Part shown: piece by piece, positions 43,415-52,105 of the stretch
Layout: every line of letters begins with the position of its first letter
How positions within the stretch are numbered: position 1 is the first letter of the stretch
DNA from: Embleya scabrispora DSM 41855
GTDB taxonomy: Bacteria > Actinomycetota > Actinomycetes > Streptomycetales > Streptomycetaceae
Assembly (NCBI RefSeq): GCF_000372745.1
Contig: NZ_KB889563.1
Span: 191,436-255,435, forward strand
Length of the DNA stretch: 64,000 bases
Direction of reading: 5' to 3'
Position numbers and translations under genes: made by a program
Notes under the pieces: generated by a model
Told to the model about the DNA's origin: nothing
The model's input: only the letters and a program-made list of their open reading frames with translations
The model's database searches: none

Positions 43415-44389
43415 TCAGCCGAGCGTCCCGGGAGCCGGAGTGCGCCGAGGTGCCCCTGCGGCCGATTCCGCCACCCCGGCCACCTCCCCCGCGACGTCCG
43501 GCCACAGCGCCGCGGGCAGGTCGTGGCCGACGCCCGGGTAGGTGACCAGGCGCGCGCCGGGAATCGCCCGGGCCGTGGCACGCCCGGCCCGTACCCGCAG
43601 GATCGGATCCTGCTCGCCGTGCAGGACGAGCGTGGGATGCCTCAGGTTCACCAGCTTCGGCCCGTGCCACTGCGCACCGATCTGGCGGCTCTGGGCCTTC
43701 TTGTCGCGCGGCCCGCTGTCGACCTCGGCCTCGACCCACGCGCGGGCCGCCTCCTCGTCGAACGGGTAGCCGGGCGAGGCGATCCCTCGCCACACCGTGA
43801 GAGACGCCTCGATGTCGCCCTCGCGGCCTTCGGGGAACTCGGCGCGCGCGAGCTTGGCCAACAGCCCGAAACGCAGGTAGCGCAGCACGCCCAGGCCGGA
43901 CACGTCGCTCGGAAGCGCGGCCGACGACGTGAGGCTGAGCACCCGTTCCGGGTACCGCAGCGCGAGCCGCTGGGCGATCAGCCCGCCCAGCGAATGGCCG
44001 AAGACGTGCGCGCGCTCCCAGCCGAGTTCGTCCATCACCGCGACGGCGTCGTCCGTCATGTCCTCGGCCGTGTACGCCTCGCCGCGCTTGCCGAACAACG
44101 CCTTGAACGGGTTGCCCGTCGCCGTATCCGGCATCCGCGTCGACTCGCCCGCGTCACGCTGGTCGTAGCGGGCGACCTCGAAGCCGGCATCCGCGAACGC
44201 TCCGGAAAGGCCGTCGGGCCACCAGAAGCGCGCCGTCGCGAGGCCCATCACCAGGAGCAGCGGCTCACCGTGCGAGCCGTCGAGCCGGTCGTACGCGATC
44301 TTCACCCGGCCGTTGTGGGCATACCTGGTCGGCGTCCACGAGCGCGCCGCGGGAGCATCGTCCTGCGCGGAATCCCTGGTCGCAGCCAT
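43415..44389 (-). CDS. Alpha/beta hydrolase controlled by a divergent TetR
   Basis: A 324-residue alpha/beta hydrolase. It has LLLVMGLATARFWW (oxyanion strand), YDQRDAGEST, the nucleophile elbow GHSLGGLIAQR, LVLHGEQDPI and the late His in GVGHDLPAALW. It resembles the same hydrolase group as the product at 22008-22898. AAGGAGG precedes the ATG. The divergent TetR gene at 44483 and two copies of an operator-like dyad in the gap (44409-44465) indicate repression relieved by a ligand. Confidence 0.9.
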   Translation of the reverse strand: MAATRDSAQDDAPAARSWTPTRYAHNGRVKIAYDRLDGSHGEPLLLVMGLATARFWWPDGLSGAFADAGFEVARYDQRDAGESTRMPDTATGNPFKALFGKRGEAYTAEDMTDDAVAVMDELGWERAHVFGHSLGGLIAQRLALRYPERVLSLTSSAALPSDVSGLGVLRYLRFGLLAKLARAEFPEGREGDIEASLTVWRGIASPGYPFDEEAARAWVEAEVDSGPRDKKAQSRQIGAQWHGPKLVNLRHPTLVLHGEQDPILRVRAGRATARAIPGARLVTYPGVGHDLPAALWPDVAGEVAGVAESAAGAPRRTPAPGTLG

Positions 44390-44408
44390 CGCGTCCCTCC
44401 TTCACTTC

Positions 44409-44431
44409 AACTGCGATCGATGTTCGCAGTT
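44409..44431. promoter_or_regulatory. TetR operator site 1 (hydrolase/TetR gap)
   Basis: AACTGCGA-TCGATGT-TCGCAGTT has perfect 8-bp arms. Its 19-bp core matches site 2 (opposite orientation) at 16 of 19 positions. Confidence 0.75.
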
Positions 44432-44446
44432 CTGCGCGCTACCATA

Positions 44447-44465
44447 CTGCATACATCGTTCGCAG
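44447..44465. promoter_or_regulatory. TetR operator site 2 (hydrolase/TetR gap)
   Basis: CTGCATACATCGTTCGCAG; its reverse complement differs from the site 1 core at only three bases. Site centres are 36 bp apart, and site 2 ends 17 bp before the TetR start, so one site can cover each divergent promoter. Confidence 0.7.
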
Positions 44466-44482
44466 TGAAAAGAGGCATCGTC

Positions 44483-45184
44483 GTGGCCACGGCCGACAGC
44501 ATCTGGCTCCGCCCGGAACGCGCCGCGCGCGGACCGGCGCCCGGCTACGACCGCGATACTCTCGCCGCCGCGGGGGTGACACTCGCCGACGCCCACGGCC
44601 TGGCCGCCGTCACCATGCGCGCCGTGGCCGACGCCCTGGGCGCCGGTCCGGCCTCGCTGTACCGCTACATCGCCACGCGCGAGGAACTCGTCGAACTCAT
44701 GGTCGACCGCGCACACTCCGAGATCCGGCACCCCGAACCCGGCGGCGACTGGCTCGAAGACCTCCTGGGCCTCGCCCACGAGAGCCGTCGCGTCACCCTC
44801 GCCCACCCCTGGCTCCTCGACGCGACCGCCACGCGAACCCCACTCGGCCCCAACACCGTCGCATACCTCGAAGGCGCGCTGGGTGCGCTGTCCGGTCTCG
44901 AAGTCCCGTACCGCGCCAAGCTGGAGGCCATCGCCGTCCTCAGCGCCGTGGTCACCGCACTCACCCGCACGGAAATCACCCAGGCCCGCGCCGGCCGGAC
45001 CCTCCCCCAATGGCAGCAGGCCCGGGCCGCCTACCTGACCCACGTCGCGACTTCAGGCCAACACCCCCACCTGGCCGCCGCGTTCGCTGCCCAGAATGCC
45101 GACGACGACGAGCCGGTGGAACACCTCTTCGACCGCATCGTCACCGGCGTCCTCACCGGCCTCCTCCACTCCGATGCGGTCTGA
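44483..45184 (+). CDS. TetR-family regulator of the divergent hydrolase
   Basis: A 233-residue TetR regulator. The helix-turn-helix is at about residues 30-75 (GLAAVTMRAVADALGAGPAS, LYRYIATREELVELMVD), followed by a TetR C-terminal-type ligand domain. The GTG at 44483 with AGAGG upstream is preferred; the frame is open far upstream, but that DNA is the hydrolase and its promoter. Two matching dyads in the 93-bp divergent gap are its probable operators. Confidence 0.88.
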   Translation: MATADSIWLRPERAARGPAPGYDRDTLAAAGVTLADAHGLAAVTMRAVADALGAGPASLYRYIATREELVELMVDRAHSEIRHPEPGGDWLEDLLGLAHESRRVTLAHPWLLDATATRTPLGPNTVAYLEGALGALSGLEVPYRAKLEAIAVLSAVVTALTRTEITQARAGRTLPQWQQARAAYLTHVATSGQHPHLAAAFAAQNADDDEPVEHLFDRIVTGVLTGLLHSDAV

Positions 45185-45280
45185 TCCGCGAGGATCGGAG
45201 CAAAGATCCGTCACGGCAGATCCCGTCTCCACACAAGCAACGGTCGATTCTCCCGAGCCGGACGGTCCGGTGAACCACAC

Positions 45281-45322
45281 GGTCGCGCGGCGCCCAGCCG
45301 CCCGCCGTCGCGGCGCGCGACC
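45281..45322. terminator. Imperfect hairpin between TetR and cysN
   Basis: GGTCGCGCG and CGCGCGACC pair across a GC-rich loop in the 176-bp convergent gap; a plausible bidirectional terminator. Confidence 0.4.
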
Positions 45323-45360
45323 CGGCCCGGGCGAAGTCGAGCCCGGTATTCGCAAGGCGC

Positions 45361-46680
45361 TCACGCGTCGTCCAACAGAATGCCCGCGCCGACAGTGTTG
45401 TTCGTCGCCTCGTCGATGAGGATGAAGCTGCCGGTGCCGCGGTTGCGGCGGTAGGGGTCGTGGAACAGCGGTGCGGTGGTGCGCAACGCGACACGGCCGA
45501 TCTCGTTGAGGCCGAGGGCCGCGGTGTCGCGGTCGCGGTGCCCGGTGTTGACGTCGAATCGGTAGCGCACGTCGGTGACCCTGGCGCGGGCGGTGCGGGT
45601 GGTGTGCTTGACCGTGTAGGTGGCGCCGGGCGTCAGCGCGCTCTGCTCGGTGAGCCAGCAGACCATGGCTTGAAGGTCCTGGCCGGCGCGCGGACGGTTG
45701 TCCGGGCGGCAGATCATGTCGCCGCGTGAGACGTCGAGGTCGTCGGCGAGGCGGACGGTGACCGACATCGGCGGATACGCCTCGGCGACCGGGCCGTCCG
45801 GGCCGTCGATCGCGGCGATGCGGGTGCCGAAGCCCGAGGGCAGGACCACGACTTCGTCGCCGGGGCGGAGTACGCCCGCGACGACGGCGCCGGCGTAGCC
45901 GCGGTAGTCACGGTGCTCGTCGCCGCGGGCCCGCAGCACGTACTGGATCGGGAAGCGCACGTCGACCAGGTTGCGGTCGGAGGCGACGTGCACCTCTTCA
46001 AGGTGGCGCAGCAGCGAAGTGCCTTCGTACCAGGGCATGTTGGGGCTGCGGGTGACGACGTTGTCGCCGCGCAGCGCGGACATCGGCACGAAGGTGAGGT
46101 CGGGTACGTCCAGACGCGCGGCGAACTCGGTGAAGTCGGCGCGGATGCGCTCGAAGACCCTCCGGTCGTAGTCGACGAGGTCCATCTTGTTGACGCACAG
46201 CACCAGGTGCGGGATGCGCAGCAGCGACGCGAGGAAGGCATGGCGGCGTGATTGTTCGAGGACGCCCCTGCGCGCGTCGATCAGCACCATCGCGAGGTCG
46301 GCGGTGGAGGCGCCGGTGACCATGTTGCGGGTGTACTGGATGTGCCCGGGGGTGTCGGCGACGATGAACTTGCGCCTCGGCGTGGCGAAGTAGCGGTACG
46401 CGACGTCGATGGTGATGCCCTGTTCGCGCTCCGCGCGCAGGCCGTCGGTGAGCAGGGACAGGTCCGGAGCGGCGTGGCCACGGCGCCGCGAGGTGTCCTC
46501 GACGGACGCGAGTTGGTCTTCGAAGATGGCCTTGCAGTCGTACAACAACCGTCCGATGAGTGTGGACTTGCCGTCGTCGACGGACCCGGCGGTGGCGATC
46601 CGCAACAGTTCCGTGGACTGGGCTGTCGCCGGAATCGTGCCGAGAGTCGGGATGCCCGGTGCTGGCGTGCCGGTGGTCAT
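45361..46680 (-). CDS. cysN: Sulfate adenylyltransferase subunit 1 (GTPase)
   Basis: A 439-residue regulatory GTPase of ATP sulfurylase, which forms adenosine 5'-phosphosulfate from sulfate and ATP together with CysD. GTP-binding motifs are GSVDDGKSTLIGRLLYD, DTPGHIQYTRNM and NKMDLVD; the C-terminal EF-Tu-like domains end ATNNTVGAGIL. No APS kinase domain is fused. It starts two bases after the cysD stop. cysC, cysH and siroheme/sulfite reductase genes are not in the window, so this is either a detached part of assimilation or serves a sulfation route. Confidence 0.94.
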   Translation of the reverse strand: MTTGTPAPGIPTLGTIPATAQSTELLRIATAGSVDDGKSTLIGRLLYDCKAIFEDQLASVEDTSRRRGHAAPDLSLLTDGLRAEREQGITIDVAYRYFATPRRKFIVADTPGHIQYTRNMVTGASTADLAMVLIDARRGVLEQSRRHAFLASLLRIPHLVLCVNKMDLVDYDRRVFERIRADFTEFAARLDVPDLTFVPMSALRGDNVVTRSPNMPWYEGTSLLRHLEEVHVASDRNLVDVRFPIQYVLRARGDEHRDYRGYAGAVVAGVLRPGDEVVVLPSGFGTRIAAIDGPDGPVAEAYPPMSVTVRLADDLDVSRGDMICRPDNRPRAGQDLQAMVCWLTEQSALTPGATYTVKHTTRTARARVTDVRYRFDVNTGHRDRDTAALGLNEIGRVALRTTAPLFHDPYRRNRGTGSFILIDEATNNTVGAGILLDDA

Positions 46681-46682
46681 GT

Positions 46683-47588
46683 CTAGAAGTACCCTTCGCG
46701 TTTGCGATCTTCCATGCCGGCTTCGGAGATGCGGTCGTCGGCGCGGGTGGCGCCGCGCTCGGTGACGCGGGTGGCGGCGATCTCGGCGGCGACCTCGTGG
46801 GCGTTCGCCGCGGTGGATCGGACCGCGCCGGTGCCGGTGGCGTCGCCGATGGTGCGGAAGCGGACCGTCTCCTCGAACGGCACCTCACCGTCGAGGAGCG
46901 GGGTGACGTCGGTGACGCCGAGCAGCATGCCGTCGCGTTCGAACACCGTGCGCCGGTGCGCGTAGTACAGCGGCGGCAGGTCGACCTTCTCGTCGGCGAT
47001 GTACTGCCAGATGTCCAGCTCGGTCCAGTTGGACAACGGGAACACCCGGATGTGCTCGCCCGGCCGGTGGCGCCCGTTGTAGAGGTTCCACAACTCGGGG
47101 CGCTGGTTCTTCGGGTCCCATTGCCCGAACTCGTCGCGGAAGCTGAACACCCGCTCCTTCGCGCGGGCCTTCTCCTCGTCGCGCCGCGCACCGCCGAAGA
47201 CCGCGTCGAAGCGGTGCTTGTCGATGGCGTCGAGCAGCGTCGTGGTCTGCAACCGGTTGCGGGACGCCCGCGGCCCGGTCTCCTCGACGACGCGGCCCGC
47301 GTCGATGGATTCCTGTACGGACGCCACGATCAGCTGTACGCCCGCCTCGGCCGTGCGTCGATCCCGGAAGGCGACGACCTCGGGGAAGTTGTGCCCGGTG
47401 TCCACGTGCATCACCGGGAACGGCGGCCGGCACGGGGCGAATGCCTTGATCGCCAGGTGCAGCATCACGATCGAGTCCTTGCCGCCGGAGAACAGCAACA
47501 CGGGGTTCTCGAACTCCGCCGCGACCTCGCGGATGATGTAAATGCCCTCGGCTTCGAGGGCCTTCAGATGGGTGAGCCGACGACTCAC
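46683..47588 (-). CDS. cysD: Sulfate adenylyltransferase subunit 2
   Basis: A 301-residue catalytic subunit of ATP sulfurylase (PAPS-reductase-like fold). The PP-loop SGGKDSIVMLHLA follows THLKALEAEGIYIIREVAAE; FGGARRDEEKARAKERVFSF and FPLSNWTELDIWQYI are further signatures, and the protein ends DRKREGYF as usual. The GTG at 47588 with GGAG upstream gives the family-typical N-terminus; an in-frame ATG at 47636 adds unrelated residues. An elaborate dyad upstream (47662-47696) probably controls the operon. Confidence 0.93.
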   Translation of the reverse strand: MSRRLTHLKALEAEGIYIIREVAAEFENPVLLFSGGKDSIVMLHLAIKAFAPCRPPFPVMHVDTGHNFPEVVAFRDRRTAEAGVQLIVASVQESIDAGRVVEETGPRASRNRLQTTTLLDAIDKHRFDAVFGGARRDEEKARAKERVFSFRDEFGQWDPKNQRPELWNLYNGRHRPGEHIRVFPLSNWTELDIWQYIADEKVDLPPLYYAHRRTVFERDGMLLGVTDVTPLLDGEVPFEETVRFRTIGDATGTGAVRSTAANAHEVAAEIAATRVTERGATRADDRISEAGMEDRKREGYF

Positions 47589-47661
47589 GGTTGACTCCGA
47601 TCCGTTGCAGGCGAGACGCGACGCTCCTTCGGGCATCTGACGGCTTGTCAGCAACGCAAAA

Positions 47662-47696
47662 TTAGCTTCTACCGAAGTAACTTCTCAAGAAGCTAA
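47662..47696. promoter_or_regulatory. Nested inverted repeat upstream of cysDN
   Basis: Outer arms TTAGCTTCT and AGAAGCTAA (9 bp, perfect) enclose an inner dyad GAAGT-A-ACTTC. It lies in AT-rich DNA 74 bp upstream of cysD and about 97 bp upstream of the divergent acetyltransferase. It is probably a regulator-binding site; as RNA it could also fold. Confidence 0.6.
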
Positions 47697-47792
47697 CTCG
47701 ATTGGCATGCAATATGGCGGACAGTGATTGCCCGGCCTCCTCGTCGACACCCTCGAAGTGGGCAGGAGCCGGGCACTGGTTGACTGGGGTGC

Positions 47793-48626
47793 GTGACTAC
47801 CGACCTTTGGCAGGTGGACGGGCTCGACCTCGATGGCTACCTCGCGCGACTCGGCCTCCCGGCGCGGACGCCGGGGCGGGAGGCGCTGGACGAGTTGCAC
47901 GAGGCGCACGTCCGGACGTTCACGTTCGACAACATCGACGTGTTCCTCGGGCAGCCCGGCACAGTGGACCTGAAGGGGGTGCAGGAGAAGTTCGTGGGCC
48001 GGGGTCGGGGCGGCTACTGCTTCGAGCACTCGACGCTCTTCGCGGCCGTGCTGGAGCGACTGGGCTACGACGTACGCCGCCATCTCGGGCGCGTCGGCGA
48101 CCCTGCGGACGGCAGCCTGCAGGGCCGGACCCACATGGTCGTCGAAGCGGTGCCGGACGGGCAACGGCTGCTGTGCGACCCGGGATTCGGGATGAGCGTG
48201 CTGCGCCCGATCCCGCTGGCGGACGGCGCGCAGGACGACCACCTGGGCTGGCGCTACCGCATCGACCACTTTGACGGAGGCTGGCAGATGCGCCGCCGGC
48301 GGGACAACGCCTGGCTGATGATGCACTCCACCGACGAACTGGCCGTGCTGCCCGCCGACGTCGAGATCGGCCACTACTACACGAGCACCCATCCGACGTC
48401 GCACTTCAAGCGCACGCTGATGATCACCCGCCACCTGCCCGACCGGCACGTCACCGTCACCCACGCCACGCTCACGGTACGCCGGGCCGATGCGCCCACC
48501 GAGCACCGCCCGCTCCGCGACGGCGAACTCGCCTACTGGCTAAGCGCCTTGGAGGTCCCGCTCACCACGGACGAGGAACAGCGCCTCCTCGCACGGGCAG
48601 CCGAGGCGGCCGCAGCACAGACGTGA
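47793..48626 (+). CDS. Arylamine N-acetyltransferase
   Basis: A 277-residue acetyl-CoA-dependent N-acetyltransferase. The Cys-His-Asp triad is visible as Cys76 in RGGYCFEHS, His114 in RTHMVVEA and Asp129 in CDPGFG, with PFENIDV-like TFTFDNIDV before it. Length is typical. The protein may detoxify arylamines or act on aromatic amines in secondary metabolism (AHBA-type cyclising members also exist). It starts at GTG and is divergent from cysDN. Confidence 0.92.
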   Translation: MTTDLWQVDGLDLDGYLARLGLPARTPGREALDELHEAHVRTFTFDNIDVFLGQPGTVDLKGVQEKFVGRGRGGYCFEHSTLFAAVLERLGYDVRRHLGRVGDPADGSLQGRTHMVVEAVPDGQRLLCDPGFGMSVLRPIPLADGAQDDHLGWRYRIDHFDGGWQMRRRRDNAWLMMHSTDELAVLPADVEIGHYYTSTHPTSHFKRTLMITRHLPDRHVTVTHATLTVRRADAPTEHRPLRDGELAYWLSALEVPLTTDEEQRLLARAAEAAAAQT

Positions 48627-48635
48627 GCGCATGCC

Positions 48636-48663
48636 TGCCTCGATGCCGTACAGGCATCGGGCA
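48636..48663. terminator. Hairpin between acetyltransferase and ferritin-like gene
   Basis: CGATGCC-GTACA-GGCATCG with further imperfect pairing outside; short convergent gap, so a likely bidirectional terminator. Confidence 0.5.
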
Positions 48664-48702
48664 GCGCTCGGTGGATCACGCGTTCGGCGAACGTGGAGTC
48701 GT

Positions 48703-49479
48703 TCAGGTCCGCGGTTCGGCGAGCCTCGGTCCCATGGCGTTGACGCGCTTCGGCGGGCGCAGTTCGACCATGCGGCGGGTGCCGAACAGCCGGTCGTAGG
48801 CGTACGCCAAGCGGATACCGGCCTTCAGCGCCAGCCGCCGGCCGGGCGACCAGCCGAGCAGGTGACCCATGCGGTCCATGACCGCGAGGCTCACGTCGCG
48901 GTTCACCTTGATCTCGGCGCGGGCGGTCTTCCGCAGAGCGCGCCCGATGTCGATCTCACAGCCGCACGCGGACAGGCGCAGCAGCTCCTCGTGGCAATAC
49001 GCGAGGTGGTTCTCCTCGTCGTCACAGATCATCCGAATGCCGCGGCCGATGTCCGGCTCGCCGCCGAGGTACCGGCTCAGTATCCGCATGTCCTCGGCGG
49101 CGCGCTGCTCGGTTACGCGGCTGTGCACCAGGTATTCGACGATGTCGACCTCGGTCATCGGCTCGTCGCGGCACAGCCGCTCGTGAGCGAGGCCGATGCC
49201 TTGGCGTTCGAGCAGTATGCAGTAATCCATCTCGGGTGGGACGTCGACCGGATCGAGCCCGCGACGGCGCAGCATGGCGTTGAAGATGCGTCCGTGCTTC
49301 TCCTCGTCGGCGCCGTGCCGCGCGACCTTGGGCGCGAGTCCCGGGTCGGAGACCAAGGCGGCGATCCGCCCGTTCTCCCATCCGCCCTGGCTCTCGCCTT
49401 TCGCGGCGATGCTACAGAACAGCCGGAACGCCTCGTCGTTTCGGTGGATCTCCTGGAAAATGCCGCGGGGGCTGAGCAT
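48703..49479 (-). CDS. Ferritin-like diiron-fold protein
   Basis: A 258-residue mainly helical protein with two clear metal-ligand motifs of the ferritin-like fold, GADEEKHGRIF (about residue 60) and CDDEENHLAYCHEE (about residue 155), plus EQRAAEDMRIL between. This suggests a carboxylate-bridged di-iron centre used for oxidation, hydroxylation or desaturation. AAGGAAGG precedes the ATG at 49479. No obvious redox partner or pathway neighbour. The C-terminal third has a hydrophobic, Arg-rich stretch. Substrate unknown. Confidence 0.75.
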   Translation of the reverse strand: MLSPRGIFQEIHRNDEAFRLFCSIAAKGESQGGWENGRIAALVSDPGLAPKVARHGADEEKHGRIFNAMLRRRGLDPVDVPPEMDYCILLERQGIGLAHERLCRDEPMTEVDIVEYLVHSRVTEQRAAEDMRILSRYLGGEPDIGRGIRMICDDEENHLAYCHEELLRLSACGCEIDIGRALRKTARAEIKVNRDVSLAVMDRMGHLLGWSPGRRLALKAGIRLAYAYDRLFGTRRMVELRPPKRVNAMGPRLAEPRT

Positions 49480-49941
49480 GACCGGGCCTTCCTTTTCCGC
49501 AGGCACCGTGTAGGCCGCTGAACCCGGTCACTGGATCAGGTACCGGAGCAATCGTTGGACAAACTCGGATACCACCTCTCGGCGAAGCGAAACCGGGTGG
49601 AAGCGTGGGCGGGGTTCGGTTACGCCGTCGACCGGTGGACGGTTGTCCGCGGTGGATGTTCGGGTCGATGCGAATCAGGAGGCGTTCCGCGTCGCGGACG
49701 CCGGTGACACGGCCGGGCTGCGTACCTGTTCGGAGTGCGGAGAGCTCCGCCGGCGCGCACGCTTGAGACAGGGCGGAGCGGTGTTGACCGGGGCTGAAAG
49801 GCGCCCGGGTGCCCGCTGTCCCGCGTTCTACCGGCACGGCCCGAAAACCTCCCCGGACGCAGGTGTTCACGCACCTCGCGCTGATTACCGCGGCCATCGC
49901 CCTCGACAAGCGGCTCGACACGGCGGAATGAGGCGGAACTG
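49480..49941. other. Gene-free region with possible coding remnant
   Basis: 462 bp between divergent genes. Just before the exporter, one plus-strand frame ends TQVFTHLALITAAIALDKRL and then a TGA at 49929-49931, a helix-like C-terminal tail without start or recognised family. Otherwise nothing supported. Confidence 0.35.
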
Positions 49942-51363
49942 GTGTCTGAAGCGGACGCCGCGGGGCGAGCGCGAACGCCGAGCACGCTGCGCGGCGTGCT
50001 GGTCCCGCTCGCCCTGGCGCAATTCATCTGCAGCTTCGCCGGTTCGAACATGAACGTGATGATCAACGACATCAGCACGGACCTGGACACGAGCGTGCAG
50101 GGAGTGCAGGTCGCGATCACGATCTTTCTTCTGGTCATGGCGGCGCTGATGATTCCGGGTGGCAAGCTGACCGACCGCTACGGCCGCAAGCGGTGCTTCC
50201 TTGCCGGTCTCGCCGTGTACGCCGTCGGCGCCTTGCTGAGCGCGGCCGCACCGAATCTGGGTGTCCTCATCCTCGGCAACTCCATTCTCGAAGGTGTCGG
50301 CACGGCGCTGCTCATCCCGCCCGTCTACATCCTTGCGACGCTTCTCTTCACGGAAGTAGCCTCACGTGCCCGCGCGTTCGGGGCCATCATGGCGCTGGGA
50401 GGCATCGGCGCCGCGGCAGGACCGCTGATCGGGGGACTCATCACCTCGGGCATCGGCTGGCGGGCCGCCTTCGTGTTCCAGGCCCTGGTGATCGCCTTGA
50501 TCATCATGCTGAGCCGCCGAATCCACGACCCCGTGCCACCGGACCCCACGCGCCCCTTCGACACCGTCGGAGCGATCCTTTCCGCCGTCGGCCTCATCCT
50601 CATCGTCATGGGGATCCTGGCAGCCGACAACAACGTCTGGTTGATGATCGGTCTCCTCGTCCTCGGCGCAGTCGTACTGTTGTTGTTCTTCCGCTCCATC
50701 CGGGCCAAGGAGCAGGCCGGTGAGGAGCCGCTCCTGTCGACGAGTGTGTTCCGCGACCGCACCTCCAACCTCGGTCTCGCCACACAGAACATTCAGTGGT
50801 TGCTGCTCATGGGCACCTCGTTCACCGTCGCGGCCTATCTACAGGTCGTGCGCGAATACAACGCGATCCAGACCGGCGTGATCTTCACAGCGGCCACGCT
50901 CGGCCTGCTCGTGTCTTCACTGGCCGCCGAACGCCTGGCGAAACGGCACCCACAGCGCACCCTCATCGTGACGGGCTTCGTCGTGACGATCGCCGGGATC
51001 GCAGTCCTGCTGGCCACGGTGAGCGGTTCCCCCAGCGCCTGGGCCTTCGCACCCGGACTGCTGCTGATCGGCCTGGGACTCGGGGTGATGCTGACACCGT
51101 CGGTCAATGTCGTGCAGTCGAGCTTCTCCGAGGAGCGTCAGGGCGAGATCTCCGGGCTGTCACGCAGCGTATCCAATCTGGGCTCATCGCTCGGAACCGC
51201 CGTCGCCGGCACCATCCTCGTCTCCGGCCTCACCACCCATGCGTACGCCGCCGCGATGACCACGCTGGCAGTCCTGGGGCTCGTCGGGCTCGCAGCCGCA
51301 CTGTCCCTCCCGCACGGCCCGGTTTCGGGTACCACTCCTCCCCCATCGCACGAAGCCGCGTGA
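49942..51363 (+). CDS. MFS drug exporter, DHA2-type
   Basis: A 473-residue transporter of the 14-helix drug:H+ antiporter group. Motif A is GGKLTDRYGRKRCFLAGL, and helix 5 has the exporter-type GGIGAAAGPLIGGLITSGIG. GAGGCGG lies upstream of the GTG start. Substrate unknown; no adjacent regulator. It is a distant relative of the exporter at 52670-54286 and the two converge across a small set of membrane proteins. Confidence 0.9.
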   Translation: MSEADAAGRARTPSTLRGVLVPLALAQFICSFAGSNMNVMINDISTDLDTSVQGVQVAITIFLLVMAALMIPGGKLTDRYGRKRCFLAGLAVYAVGALLSAAAPNLGVLILGNSILEGVGTALLIPPVYILATLLFTEVASRARAFGAIMALGGIGAAAGPLIGGLITSGIGWRAAFVFQALVIALIIMLSRRIHDPVPPDPTRPFDTVGAILSAVGLILIVMGILAADNNVWLMIGLLVLGAVVLLLFFRSIRAKEQAGEEPLLSTSVFRDRTSNLGLATQNIQWLLLMGTSFTVAAYLQVVREYNAIQTGVIFTAATLGLLVSSLAAERLAKRHPQRTLIVTGFVVTIAGIAVLLATVSGSPSAWAFAPGLLLIGLGLGVMLTPSVNVVQSSFSEERQGEISGLSRSVSNLGSSLGTAVAGTILVSGLTTHAYAAAMTTLAVLGLVGLAAALSLPHGPVSGTTPPPSHEAA

Positions 51364-51592
51364 GTCGTCTCCACATTCGACACACACAACGGCACCGGAT
51401 TCGGTCCGCGATGGTCTCCCCATCGGCCCCGGCGCCGCCCACTGCTACCCACTCCAGCGGTTGCGGAACAGGCTGGGCCGCGGTGCACTGGCAGAAAGGT
51501 CAAGATCGTGGGTACGCGCATGGGCCGAGGCCGAGCGTGTGCTTGTCTGCGCATACTCCCGGTCGTCGCCCTGAACGATAGGAGTCACCCAA

Positions 51593-51988
51593 ATGGACGA
51601 CTACCCACTCCTCAACGCGTTCCTGACGATGTTGTGGCTGTTCCTGTGGATCCTGTGGTTCTTCCTGCTCTTCCGGATCATCACGGACATCCTCCGCGAC
51701 GACAGCCTGAGCGGCTGGGCCAAGACCGGGTGGATGGTCTTCGTGATCCTGCTGCCCTTCCTGGGTGTGTTCGTGTACGTCATCGCCCGCGGCACGGGCA
51801 TGGGCAAGCGCGACATCGCCCAGGCCAAGCAACAGAACGAGGCGTTCCAGGCGTACATCCGCGATGCCGCCGGCACCAATCAGGGAAACAGCCGCGTCGA
51901 GGAGCTCTCCAAGCTGGCGCAGCTCAAGAGCAACGGCGACATCTCCGCCGACGAGTTCGAGCGCGCCAAGCAGAAACTGCTTGCCTGA
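51593..51988 (+). CDS. PLDc_N-type membrane protein with C-terminal SHOCT domain
   Basis: A 131-residue protein with two N-terminal transmembrane helices (LNAFLTMLWLFLWILWFFLL and TGWMVFVILLPFLGVFVYVI) in the arrangement of the cardiolipin-synthase N-terminal (PLDc_N) domain, but no phospholipase domain. The C-terminal 30 residues are a SHOCT motif (LSKLAQLKSNGDISADEFER). Very common in Streptomyces; thought to be a membrane-tethered oligomerising protein. No enzymatic function is expected. Confidence 0.87.
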   Translation: MDDYPLLNAFLTMLWLFLWILWFFLLFRIITDILRDDSLSGWAKTGWMVFVILLPFLGVFVYVIARGTGMGKRDIAQAKQQNEAFQAYIRDAAGTNQGNSRVEELSKLAQLKSNGDISADEFERAKQKLLA

Positions 51989-52105
51989 CCCCCTGCCCAG
52001 GAGTTCGGGCGAACGCGCAACGCGCCCCGGTCGAACGAGCGGACCGTTCGCCCGACGGCACGTCGTCGACAGGCGCCGGCCGCTGCGGGCTCCTACCGTG
52101 GGAAC

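Noticed and set aside
43046..44482. Open frame that would extend the second TetR protein upstream by more than 470 residues
   Set aside because: The extension is antisense to the hydrolase and covers both operators; the GTG at 44483 gives a normal TetR protein.
49850..49931. Peptide tail TQVFTHLALITAAIALDKRL as an IS transposase end
   Set aside because: No catalytic motifs or inverted repeats nearby; too short to assign.
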